Assembly: GCA_021152765.1 (NCBI GenBank)
Contig: JAGKUT010000064.1
Span: 1 to 5,330 of the forward strand
DNA length: 5,330 bases
Direction: 5' to 3'
Origin: Actinomycetes bacterium
Lineage (GTDB): Bacteria > Bacillota_I > Bacilli_A > RF39 > UBA660
The notes below the pieces were generated by a model. That model worked only from the letters and a program-made list of their open reading frames with translations. It was not told the DNA's origin and did not search any database. Positions 1 through 5,065 of this stretch are shown piece after piece. How positions within the stretch are numbered: the stretch's first letter is position 1; every line of letters begins with the position of its first letter. Position numbers and translations under genes: made by a program.

Positions 1-198
1 ATAAAAGATTATATAGAAAAAGATTTACAAAAAGATTATGAAATTAGAAAAGAAAATGATTTAAAAATGCAAGAAAAAAGAGAAAAAGCAAAAAATACAC
101 ACATTGTTCATTGTCCATATTGTGGTTCCGACAATATGCTTACAGAACAAACTGGAACTTGTAAATTTTGCAGAAGAAAAATTGAATATAAAAATTAA
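1..198 (+). CDS. C-terminal end of a protein with a zinc ribbon (partial)
   Basis: Open from the first base of the window, frame 1, stop TAA at 196-198; the start lies outside. The visible 65 residues begin with a highly charged Lys/Glu-rich stretch (about 1-34), probably helical. A four-cysteine zinc ribbon follows: CPYCGS at about 38-43 and CKFC at about 55-58, i.e. C-x2-C-x14-C-x2-C, with basic residues after it (RRKIE). Such C-terminal ribbons occur on several small Bacillota proteins, including membrane-associated proteins with Tim44-like domains, but the N-terminal part needed to name this one is missing. The next gene starts 17 nt after the stop and also carries a zinc ribbon, so the two are probably co-transcribed. 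That a coding end is present is fairly secure; the function is unknown. Confidence 0.75.
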   Translation: MKDYIEKDLQKDYEIRKENDLKMQEKREKAKNTHIVHCPYCGSDNMLTEQTGTCKFCRRKIEYKN

Positions 199-215
199 AG
201 AAAGGAGCACTAAAA

Positions 216-1181
216 ATGTTTTGTCCAAATTGTAGAAATCAAGTAGTAGATGGAGCAGAATTTTGTCCTAACTGTGGAACAAATTTAAAACAAATTCAAG
301 AACAATTAAATAATCCAATGCAACAACCTATTCAAACCAATACTAATCAAAACGTTAATTCAAATATTACACAACAATCTAATAATAATGGAAATAATAA
401 AAAGTCTGTAATTGTTCCTATAATTATTGTTGCTGTAGTTGTAATAATTGCAATATTTGGTGCAAGTAAATTAATGAAAAAAGATACAACACCAAGTAAT
501 GATAATCAAGTTGAAGAAAATAGTAATGTAAATGAGAATACTGAAACACAAAATAATACTAATGGTAATACAACTGGTACTGTAGATCCAAATACTAATT
601 TAACATATGATAAAGATGGAGCTTTCTTAATGGCCATTGAAGATGTATTTACAATAACTGGTAGAGGAACCGTAGTAACAGGTCGTGTTGAAAGAGGAAC
701 AATAAATTTAAATGATGAAGTTCAAATAATTGGATTAGATCACGAAATAATAACAACCACCGTAACTGGAATTGAAATGTTTAGAAAAGAATTAGATTAT
801 GCTGAAGCTGGAGACAACGCTGGAATATTATTAAAAGATGTTAATCGTGAAGAAGTTGAACGAGGACAAGTTATCGCTCAACCTAACTCAATCAAAGCCA
901 CAGCGAAATTTGAAGCAAATGTTTATATATTAACTAAAGAAGAAGGTGGAAGACATACCCCATTCTTTAATAACTATAGACCACAATTTTATTTTAGAAC
1001 AACAGATATCACAGGTGTAATAACTTTACCTGATGGTGTTGAAATGGTAAATCCAGGAGAAGACAATGTTAAAATATCCGTTGAATTAATTAGTAATGTA
1101 GCAATGGAAGTTGGAACAGAATTTAGTATTCGTGAAGGTGGACGCACTGTAGGACGAGGAACTGTTACAAAAGTTTATTAA
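216..1181 (+). CDS. Membrane-anchored chimera: zinc ribbon, TM helix, EF-Tu domains II and III
   Basis: The protein has 321 aa; ATG 216 follows AAAGGAG (201-207) by 8 nt. Residues 2-21 form a zinc ribbon (FCPNC at 2-6, FCPNC at 16-20). Residues 22-62 are Asn/Gln-rich. About 64-84 is one Ile/Val-rich membrane helix, and 86-134 is a polar Asn/Thr/Glu linker. From about 136 to the end the sequence is unmistakably elongation factor Tu: [11 protein letters not shown] and [24 protein letters not shown] (domain II), then [33 protein letters not shown] and IREGGRTVG (domain III). The EF-Tu GTPase domain I is absent: there is no GHVDHGKTT P-loop, DCPGH or NKCD motif. It therefore cannot be a working elongation factor. 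By analogy with other zinc ribbon-TM proteins, the ribbon is probably cytoplasmic and the EF-Tu part outside, but charges flank both ends of the helix, so topology is uncertain. Function unknown; tRNA, ligand or surface binding are all only guesses. Confidence 0.9.
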   Translation: MFCPNCRNQVVDGAEFCPNCGTNLKQIQEQLNNPMQQPIQTNTNQNVNSNITQQSNNNGNNKKSVIVPIIIVAVVVIIAIFGASKLMKKDTTPSNDNQVEENSNVNENTETQNNTNGNTTGTVDPNTNLTYDKDGAFLMAIEDVFTITGRGTVVTGRVERGTINLNDEVQIIGLDHEIITTTVTGIEMFRKELDYAEAGDNAGILLKDVNREEVERGQVIAQPNSIKATAKFEANVYILTKEEGGRHTPFFNNYRPQFYFRTTDITGVITLPDGVEMVNPGEDNVKISVELISNVAMEVGTEFSIREGGRTVGRGTVTKVY

Positions 1182-1184
1182 AAT

Positions 1185-1217
1185 AAAAATAACCTTTTCA
1201 ATGATTAGGTTATTTTT
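1185..1217 (+). terminator. Intrinsic terminator after the EF-Tu-like gene
   Basis: A perfect 11-bp inverted repeat (1185-1195 with 1207-1217, arms AAAAATAACCT and AGGTTATTTTT) encloses an 11-nt loop. The 3' arm itself ends in a run of T. It lies immediately after the stop codon at 1179-1181. The A-run on the 5' side means it could also work for transcripts on the minus strand. It separates the left gene pair from the decayed region that follows. Confidence 0.8.
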
Positions 1218-1252
1218 GTATTACACACTTTCTTACTTATGTTCCGTGCATA

Positions 1253-1569
1253 AAGGTATTTAGCACATGGCGGGGAAGATCCTGGTGCAAGTGGTAATGG
1301 TATTATTGAAAAGAATATTACTTTAGATATTTCTAGATATATGTATAATAGGTTTAAGGAGTTAGGTATTCCTGTTTCTATTACTAGATTAGATGATAGT
1401 ACTTTAAGTCCTAGTGATAGGGTTAATAAGATTTTAAGTTTTTATGGTGATGATCCTAATGTTATTGTCATATCTAATCATATTAATGCGGGCGGTGAAA
1501 GGTTCACTTACCATTATAAATTTAATTGGGTATTTAGATGGCTATATTTGGATTAAATACCATGACTAG
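1253..1569 (+). pseudogene. Remnant of Amidase_3-type N-acetylmuramoyl-L-alanine amidase (probable phage lysin)
   Basis: An intact enzyme would cut the bond between N-acetylmuramic acid and L-alanine in peptidoglycan. Frame 3 from 1266 reads HGGEDPGASGNGIIEKNITL, then YMYNRFKELGIPVSITR, SDRVNKIL and VIVISNHINAGG (to about 1494). These are hallmarks of the family: the zinc-ligand His in HGG, the Glu after it, and the His of SNHINA. Just upstream, frame 2 at 1253-1261 reads KVF, fitting the usual KVFIDAGHGG start if two short deletions removed codons for IDAG. After about 1495 the amidase frame stops making sense, but frame 1 from 1501 reads GSLTIINLIGYLDGYIWI and ends at TAG 1567-1569. That looks like the cell-wall-binding tail of a lysin. 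About 100 residues of the catalytic domain are missing between the two parts. The in-frame ORF beginning at ATG 1341 is only an internal piece. No ribosome binding site or start was found. It is surely an amidase remnant; phage origin is likely but not proven. Confidence 0.75.
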
Positions 1570-1585
1570 TGTAAGGACAAAAAGA

Positions 1586-1605
1586 GGCTGAAAACGGCTT
1601 AAAAC
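1586..1605 (+). repeat. Two tandem 10-bp units
   Basis: GGCTGAAAAC (1586-1595) is followed directly by GGCTTAAAAC (1596-1605), with one mismatch. It sits between the amidase remnant and the next stem-loop. Two units are too few to name a repeat class; this could be chance or a trace of a recombination site. Confidence 0.35.
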
Positions 1606-1609
1606 ATTA

Positions 1610-1649
1610 AAAAAACACCAAATACAGATTGAATTATTTGATGTTTTTT
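1610..1649 (+). terminator. Stem-loop, possible bidirectional terminator
   Basis: The arms 1610-1624 (AAAAAACACCAAATA) and 1635-1649 (TATTTGATGTTTTTT) pair over 14 of 15 positions, with one C-A mismatch and a 10-nt loop. A-runs and T-runs at the outer ends make it terminator-like on both strands. It follows the amidase remnant and may be that gene's old terminator. The -35 element of the next promoter lies in its loop. Confidence 0.65.
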
Positions 1650-1657
1650 GTTATAAT
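1629..1657 (+). promoter_or_regulatory. Predicted sigma-A promoter of the CBASS leader/operon
   Basis: A -35 box TTGAAT (1629-1634) and a perfect -10 box TATAAT (1652-1657) are separated by 17 nt. Transcription would start near 1663-1665. No better promoter was seen between here and the first operon gene at 1917, so the mRNA would carry a leader of about 250 nt. The promoter overlaps the preceding stem-loop. Confidence 0.65.
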
Positions 1658-1662
1658 TTAAA

Positions 1663-1880
1663 TTGAAGTAGAAGAGTAGACTTTACTTCAAAAAAGGCCA
1701 ATCTTTTCGGCAAAAAAGAAAGGCAAAATGAATAAATGTGCGAACTGAATACAAAGCACAAATAGACAAGTAATAAGCAATTACAAAAACCTATTACACT
1801 CTAATTATATAATAAATTTGAATTCTAATCAATAGGTTTTTTGTAAGATTGCTTAAGTTTACGTTTTGCAGTCTTTTTTT
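1663..1880 (+). ncRNA. Putative structured leader RNA upstream of the CBASS operon
   Basis: No recognised RNA family. The region has several nested pairings: (a) TTGAAGTA 1663-1670 with TACTTCAA 1684-1691, 8 bp; (b) AAAAAAGA 1712-1719 with TCTTTTTT 1872-1879, 8 bp; (c) GCAAAATG 1723-1730 with CGTTTTGC 1862-1869, 8 bp including one G-U; (d) 1775-1795 with 1831-1854, about 21 bp with a 2-nt and a 1-nt bulge and a 35-nt loop. Stems b and c stack with a small internal loop and enclose d. The RNA would end in a seven-T run (1874-1880), so it may be a short self-terminating RNA or an attenuator ahead of the operon. A six-codon ORF (ATG 1728 to TGA 1748) with a weak upstream AAAGG overlaps the left arm of stem c. 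Apart from this no gene was found in 1570-1916. The pairings are visible; function and RNA identity are inferred, and AT-rich sequence forms some hairpins by chance. Confidence 0.45.
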
Positions 1881-1916
1881 GTTAAAGAAATAAGGACCTA
1901 GTGAGGAGATGAAAAA

Positions 1917-2042
1917 ATGGCGAATAAAATAAGAACGTCTAAAGCTGTAGCTAAAAAAGCTAGTAGTCAACTAAGAAGTAAGAAGACAACCAAAGCTACT
2001 AAAAGTGTAGCTGGTAGTGCATTGAGAAATAGAGCAAGATAG
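1917..2042 (+). CDS. 41-aa Lys/Ala/Ser-rich basic protein, first gene of the CBASS operon
   Basis: ATG 1917 is preceded by AGGAG (1904-1908) with 8 nt spacing; stop TAG 2040-2042. The protein is strongly basic, with many Lys and Arg and no acidic residue. It is nearly built of two similar helical halves: SKAVAKKASSQLRSKK at 8-23 and TKATKSVAGSALRNR at 25-39, each with a small-residue patch followed by L-R. I recall similar short proteins ending in AGSALSQ-like motifs near accessory and defence genes, but I cannot name a family or function. The stop codon overlaps the AGGAGGT ribosome binding site of the CD-NTase gene (2041-2047), so the two are translationally coupled. It could be a nucleic-acid-binding or regulatory peptide, or an accessory CBASS part; this is a guess. 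The good ribosome binding site and coupling make a real gene likely. Confidence 0.75.
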   Translation: MANKIRTSKAVAKKASSQLRSKKTTKATKSVAGSALRNRAR

Positions 2043-2054
2043 GAGGTAATATTT

Positions 2055-3209
2055 ATGGACAATATACTACAAAAAAGAAAACAAGATATTAAAAAAATTA
2101 TTAATGGACTTGATATAACACCATCAATGTTTAAAAATGCAGAAGAAAAATATAAGAATATCGCAAAGTATTTGAATGAACATGGCTTAAATGTTGATAT
2201 TTCACTACAGGGATCTTTTGCAATAGGCACAGCAACTAAACCTTATTCTAATGGTAAAGATAAAGCTTATGATATTGATGTTATATGTCAATTTGAAAAT
2301 GAAAATTTAACTTCTGAAGAAATCCGTAATAGTTTGATTTCTACTTTAAATGATTCTGAAGTGTATAATGATAAAATAAAGGAATGGCCTAAATGTTTTA
2401 CCTTAGAGTATGCAAAAATTGGTGATTATGAATTTTCTATTGATTTAGTACCTACTATTTCGGAAGAAAATCCGAATATATGTGGAAAAAACATAAGTGA
2501 AGAGTATTTAATTAATGTTCTTAAAATAGCTACGAAAGAAAGTAAATATGGTTGGTATACAATTAATCCAAAAGGATATCAAACATGGTTTAATGACATA
2601 AATAGTAGATTTGCATTATACAATCGAGAAAATAGAATGAGAAGTTTATTTGAAGCAAATAAACAAATATATGCAAGTGTAGATGATATTCCAGAATATT
2701 TTAATAAAAGTTCCTTACAGGAAGCTATTCAAATATTAAAAAGAAGTAGGGATATCTATTTTAGTAAGATACATAAGGAAGATAATAAACCTGCAAGTAT
2801 TATAATAACAACTTTTGCGGCATTAATAGCTATTAATTCATCAACTGATATTGATTCTATTGACCTAGTATTTAATGTTTTAAAGGAATTGAACCATTAT
2901 TCTTCAGATGAATTATATTCTAAAATCGTTTCTCCAATTATTAAGAAAGATGGAAAATGGGAGTTTCTTAATCCTGTTAATGATAAAGATAATTTATTAG
3001 ATTCATGGAATAGAGATAAAGAAAATGCTACATTATTTTTTAACTGGGTAAAAAAAGCTAATAAGGATTTTTCAGATATTATAGATTTAAATAATAATGA
3101 GCACATAGGAATTTTGGGTAACTCCTTAGGAAATGAAATAGTTGATAAATTATTTGAACGCAATAAGACAGAAAAAATAAGTGATGGAGTTAAGCCTTAT
3201 CATGATTAG
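2055..3209 (+). CDS. CBASS cyclic-oligonucleotide synthase (CD-NTase)
   Basis: The protein has 384 aa; ATG 2055 follows AGGAGGT (2041-2047) by 7 nt. It is a DNA polymerase beta-like nucleotidyltransferase of the cGAS/DncV-like class. The signature LQGSFAIGTAT lies at 51-61 (G53, S54), the metal-binding pair is D73 and D75 in YDIDVIC, and the third acidic residue is D130 in FSIDLVPT. Downstream are conserved CD-NTase features: NPKGYQTWF at 171-179, and LQEAIQILKRSRD at 221-233 followed by KPASIIITTFAA, the helical C-terminal lobe. All three catalytic acids are present, so the enzyme should be active, making a cyclic di- or oligonucleotide when phage is sensed; which product cannot be told. The C-terminus (ISDGVKPYHD) does not end in Gly or Ala. 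The end overlaps the E2-like gene by 8 nt. CBASS membership rests on the fold plus the E2-like and S-4TM neighbours. Confidence 0.92.
   Translation: MDNILQKRKQDIKKIINGLDITPSMFKNAEEKYKNIAKYLNEHGLNVDISLQGSFAIGTATKPYSNGKDKAYDIDVICQFENENLTSEEIRNSLISTLNDSEVYNDKIKEWPKCFTLEYAKIGDYEFSIDLVPTISEENPNICGKNISEEYLINVLKIATKESKYGWYTINPKGYQTWFNDINSRFALYNRENRMRSLFEANKQIYASVDDIPEYFNKSSLQEAIQILKRSRDIYFSKIHKEDNKPASIIITTFAALIAINSSTDIDSIDLVFNVLKELNHYSSDELYSKIVSPIIKKDGKWEFLNPVNDKDNLLDSWNRDKENATLFFNWVKKANKDFSDIIDLNNNEHIGILGNSLGNEIVDKLFERNKTEKISDGVKPYHD
3186..3189 (+). promoter_or_regulatory. Ribosome binding site deciding the E2-like gene start
   Basis: GGAG at 3186-3189 lies 12 nt before ATG 3202. Alternative starts at GTG 3181 and ATG 3184 have no Shine-Dalgarno sequence and would give longer overlaps with the CD-NTase gene. 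The spacing is longer than ideal, so expression may depend on translational coupling. Confidence 0.5.
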
Positions 3210-3828
3210 TGAGTATATAGATCTTGATATGATAAATAAGAAGTATCCAAATCTTATATATGATAGTAATAAAAATACTATTAGTGGTAGTATAAAAATT
3301 TGTAAAAATTGTAATGATGAAATAATAAGCGGATGCTATGATTTATTAATAGATTTTAATAAATCTAGCATTCCATATGTATATGATGTAGGGAAAAAGA
3401 TAAAAAGAAATTATGAACATTGTTATTCTGATAGGAGATTATGCTTAGCAACAGATATAGAGCAATTATTGTTTATACGTGATACTAAAAGTATTTGTTT
3501 ATGGATTGAAAAATATGTTGAATCTTATTATATTTCTTATGAATATTTTCAAAAATATGCAATTTATCCATTTGGTCAATATTCGCATGGAAATCAAGGA
3601 ATTGCAGAATTTTATAAAAAATATTTTAATCTTAATAATGAAGAAAATAGTTTAAATATAATTAAATACATTTTTTTTAATACTTATAGAGGTCACAATT
3701 TATGCCCATGTGGAAGTAATAAAAAAATAAGAAATTGCCATGGAAACATAATTATAAAATGTAAGCAGGATCCTAATTATAATTTACTAATTAAGGACTT
3801 TAGGAGGTGGTTTAATGATAAAAAATAG
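3202..3828 (+). CDS. E2-like conjugating protein with C-terminal SEC-C motif (CBASS accessory)
   Basis: The protein has 208 aa from ATG 3202. The N-terminal part matches a bacterial E2-like (ubiquitin-conjugating fold) pattern: strand ISGSIKI (27-33), YDLLIDF (46-52), PYVYDVGKKIKRN (58-70), then EHCYSDRRLCLATD (72-85). There C81 in the LCLA motif is the likely catalytic cysteine, with H73 upstream. FGQYSHGNQGIAEFY (124-138) is the helical part typical of this group. An extra C-x2-C (C34, C37) is unusual. Residues 168-180 are a complete SEC-C motif, C-P-C-GS-x6-C-H, the zinc-binding motif also found at the SecA C-terminus. There is no E1 or JAB deconjugase gene nearby, so the system would be the E2-only type in which the E2 acts on or tunes the CD-NTase. 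The gene overlaps the CD-NTase gene by 8 nt and the effector gene by 14 nt. SEC-C is certain; the E2 assignment is strong but made by eye. Confidence 0.8.
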   Translation: MISEYIDLDMINKKYPNLIYDSNKNTISGSIKICKNCNDEIISGCYDLLIDFNKSSIPYVYDVGKKIKRNYEHCYSDRRLCLATDIEQLLFIRDTKSICLWIEKYVESYYISYEYFQKYAIYPFGQYSHGNQGIAEFYKKYFNLNNEENSLNIIKYIFFNTYRGHNLCPCGSNKKIRNCHGNIIIKCKQDPNYNLLIKDFRRWFNDKK

Positions 3829-4666
3829 TATTTTTGATAAACAAAATGAAAAAGGTATGTTAGATATTTTATATGCGCAAAGACAGTATTACAATAAAGC
3901 AAACAAATTAGATAGTATTAATCTTTTATTAATACTTATTGTATGTATGTTTGATTTCTTTGAAATAAATAATACTATGATAAAATTATTAGTTAATGGT
4001 TTAATTGCATTAATTATTTATATAATATCATATGTTACTAATGATTATATAAAAAAAGGTGCAGATTTAAAAAAGTATTTTGATTATAAACTGTATGAAT
4101 TTAATGATATAACAAAACAATTTGAAGAAAATTGCAGAAAATATATACATAATATATTAAAGAAAAATAAGCCATATTATAATCAACAAATAAGTAATGA
4201 TGGAAAATCTAATCCACCGGGATTAAAAGATTGGTATTTTGATGAAGGTGAAACTAAAAGATTAGATATAATAAAATCAACACAGAGTCAAAATATAAAA
4301 TGGGATAAAAAAATCTCAACAATATATTTAATAATAGTTATTATTTTGGTAATAGTATTGTTTATTACTTATCTAATAACATGTGCTTTAATGAAATTTA
4401 ATATAATTGAGTTCCTTGCAGGCTTGATTTCTTTTGCTTCATTTTTCTGTTATTTATTTAAAAAGATAATCTCATACATTAAAATTAATAAATGTGTTTA
4501 TCTTGCGGAACATTTATTAAATAAAGCAAAAAATGATGTAGATTTAATAGAAATACAGAAAATAATTGATAAAAGAAGACATGAAAATTTTTGCCCTCCA
4601 AACATTATCCATAAAATTATTTCAAAAAGTGTTCATGAAGAAATAGAATTTATTAATAAAAAATAA
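3815..4666 (+). CDS. S-4TM family membrane effector of CBASS
   Basis: The protein has 283 aa; ATG 3815 follows AGGAGGTGG (3802-3810) and overlaps the E2-like gene by 14 nt. Four hydrophobic helices are visible in two hairpins: about 34-48 and 55-74, then 167-190 and 195-222. The rest is cytosolic. Motifs fit the SMODS-associating four-TM effector family: MLDILYAQRQYYNKANK (15-31) near the N-terminus, GLKDWYFDEG (136-145), and STQSQNIKWDKKIS (155-168) just before the third helix. A charged helical tail follows (223-283). In this family the protein is thought to bind the cyclic nucleotide made by the partner CD-NTase and to disrupt the inner membrane, killing or stalling the infected cell before phage release. 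No ligand-binding residues can be assigned from sequence alone. It is the last gene of the operon, and no clear terminator was seen after it. Confidence 0.85.
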   Translation: MIKNSIFDKQNEKGMLDILYAQRQYYNKANKLDSINLLLILIVCMFDFFEINNTMIKLLVNGLIALIIYIISYVTNDYIKKGADLKKYFDYKLYEFNDITKQFEENCRKYIHNILKKNKPYYNQQISNDGKSNPPGLKDWYFDEGETKRLDIIKSTQSQNIKWDKKISTIYLIIVIILVIVLFITYLITCALMKFNIIEFLAGLISFASFFCYLFKKIISYIKINKCVYLAEHLLNKAKNDVDLIEIQKIIDKRRHENFCPPNIIHKIISKSVHEEIEFINKK

Positions 4667-4681
4667 AATATTAGAAATGAT

Positions 4682-4710
4682 TTGACAATCTATTGCAAGA
4701 GAGGTAACAT
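4682..4710 (+). promoter_or_regulatory. Predicted promoter of the 80-aa protein gene
   Basis: A perfect -35 box TTGACA (4682-4687) and a weaker -10 box TAACAT (4705-4710, 4 of 6 matches) are separated by 17 nt. Transcription would begin near 4717, leaving a leader of under 20 nt. Its presence argues that the following gene is not simply part of the CBASS operon. Confidence 0.55.
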
Positions 4711-4716
4711 GCAATA
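4691..4716. promoter_or_regulatory. Inverted repeat overlapping the promoter, possible operator
   Basis: TATTGCA (4691-4697) and TGCAATA (4710-4716) form a perfect 7-bp inverted repeat with a 12-nt spacer. The left arm lies between -35 and -10 and the right arm begins at the last base of -10. This is a classic place for a dimeric repressor to bind, possibly an autoregulating one. A chance palindrome cannot be excluded. Confidence 0.4.
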
Positions 4717-4734
4717 AATTGGAGGATGAATCTT

Positions 4735-4977
4735 ATGAAAAGTGAAAAAGAATTTATTAAAGCAGAAAATAAATTAAGAATGGAAAATGATGCTAGATTG
4801 TTGGCAGATTTAATTTATTTAAATTATGAGCATTCAAATGGTAAACCTATAAATATTGAACATATTTATAAGACATTGCATGATACTGTTAATTATACAA
4901 AAGAAAAAGAAGAAAAAATAAAAGAACATGCCTTTATATATTTAAGAGTTGATTATGGATTAGAATTAAATAATTAG
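4735..4977 (+). CDS. 80-aa charged helical protein of unknown function
   Basis: Start ATG 4735 was chosen because GGAGGA (4721-4726) sits 8 nt upstream; the earlier in-frame ATG at 4726 overlaps that ribosome binding site. Stop TAG 4975-4977. I do not recognise the family. The protein looks soluble and helical. A charged N-terminal helix (about 1-30, containing LLADLIYLNYEH at 22-33) is followed by a short loop with GKPINIEHIYKTL (36-48) and a second helical part rich in Lys and Glu, ending HAFIYLRVDYGLEL (65-78). There is no signal peptide, membrane helix or metal motif. It has its own promoter with an inverted repeat, and lies between the CBASS operon and the Fic-type gene. A small regulator or antitoxin-like role would fit the context, but nothing in the sequence shows it. 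Confidence 0.75.
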   Translation: MKSEKEFIKAENKLRMENDARLLADLIYLNYEHSNGKPINIEHIYKTLHDTVNYTKEKEEKIKEHAFIYLRVDYGLELNN

Positions 4978-4996
4978 TGATAAAATATTACTATAT

Positions 4997-5028
4997 TTGA
5001 TGAGTTTTTAGAGAAAATATGGTATAAT
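4997..5028 (+). promoter_or_regulatory. Predicted extended -10 promoter of the Fic-type gene
   Basis: TATAAT at 5023-5028 is preceded by TGG (5020-5022), giving an extended -10 element (TGnTATAAT). A poorly spaced TTGATG (4997-5002, 20 nt away) is the best -35 candidate. The extended -10 can make up for a weak -35. The leader to ATG 5066 would be about 30 nt. Confidence 0.6.
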
Positions 5029-5065
5029 ATATACATATAATAACTTGAGAAAAGGAGGTATTTAA

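Noticed and set aside
1341..1556. Intact 71-aa gene starting at ATG 1341
   Set aside because: Amidase homology runs upstream of this ATG to HGG at 1266, there is no ribosome binding site, and the last 20 or so residues are out-of-frame sequence; it is part of the pseudogene.
1529..1561. 8-bp inverted repeat GGTATTTA/TAAATACC as a terminator
   Set aside because: It lies within the amidase tail remnant before its stop codon, with a 17-nt loop and no T-run; likely coincidental.
1808..1813. Second TATAAT-like box in the leader
   Set aside because: It lies in the loop of the long hairpin, and the nearest -35-like TTACAA is 21 nt away; probably chance in AT-rich sequence.
1663..1880. Retron-type msr-msd RNA
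   Set aside because: No reverse transcriptase gene is near, and the downstream genes form a CBASS operon instead.
1967..2230. Minus-strand open frame of 87 codons
   Set aside because: It lies antisense to the 41-aa gene and the CD-NTase start, has no convincing ribosome binding site, and its hydrophobic product reflects AT-rich coding sequence read backwards.
2897..3163. Minus-strand open frame of 88 codons
   Set aside because: Fully inside the CD-NTase coding region on the other strand, with no recognisable motif; a shadow frame.
3181..3201. Earlier GTG/ATG starts for the E2-like gene
   Set aside because: No Shine-Dalgarno precedes them and the overlap with the CD-NTase gene would grow to 26-29 nt; ATG 3202 has GGAG upstream and an 8-nt overlap.
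4726..4734. ATG 4726 as start of the 80-aa gene
   Set aside because: It overlaps the GGAGGA ribosome binding site that is well spaced for ATG 4735.
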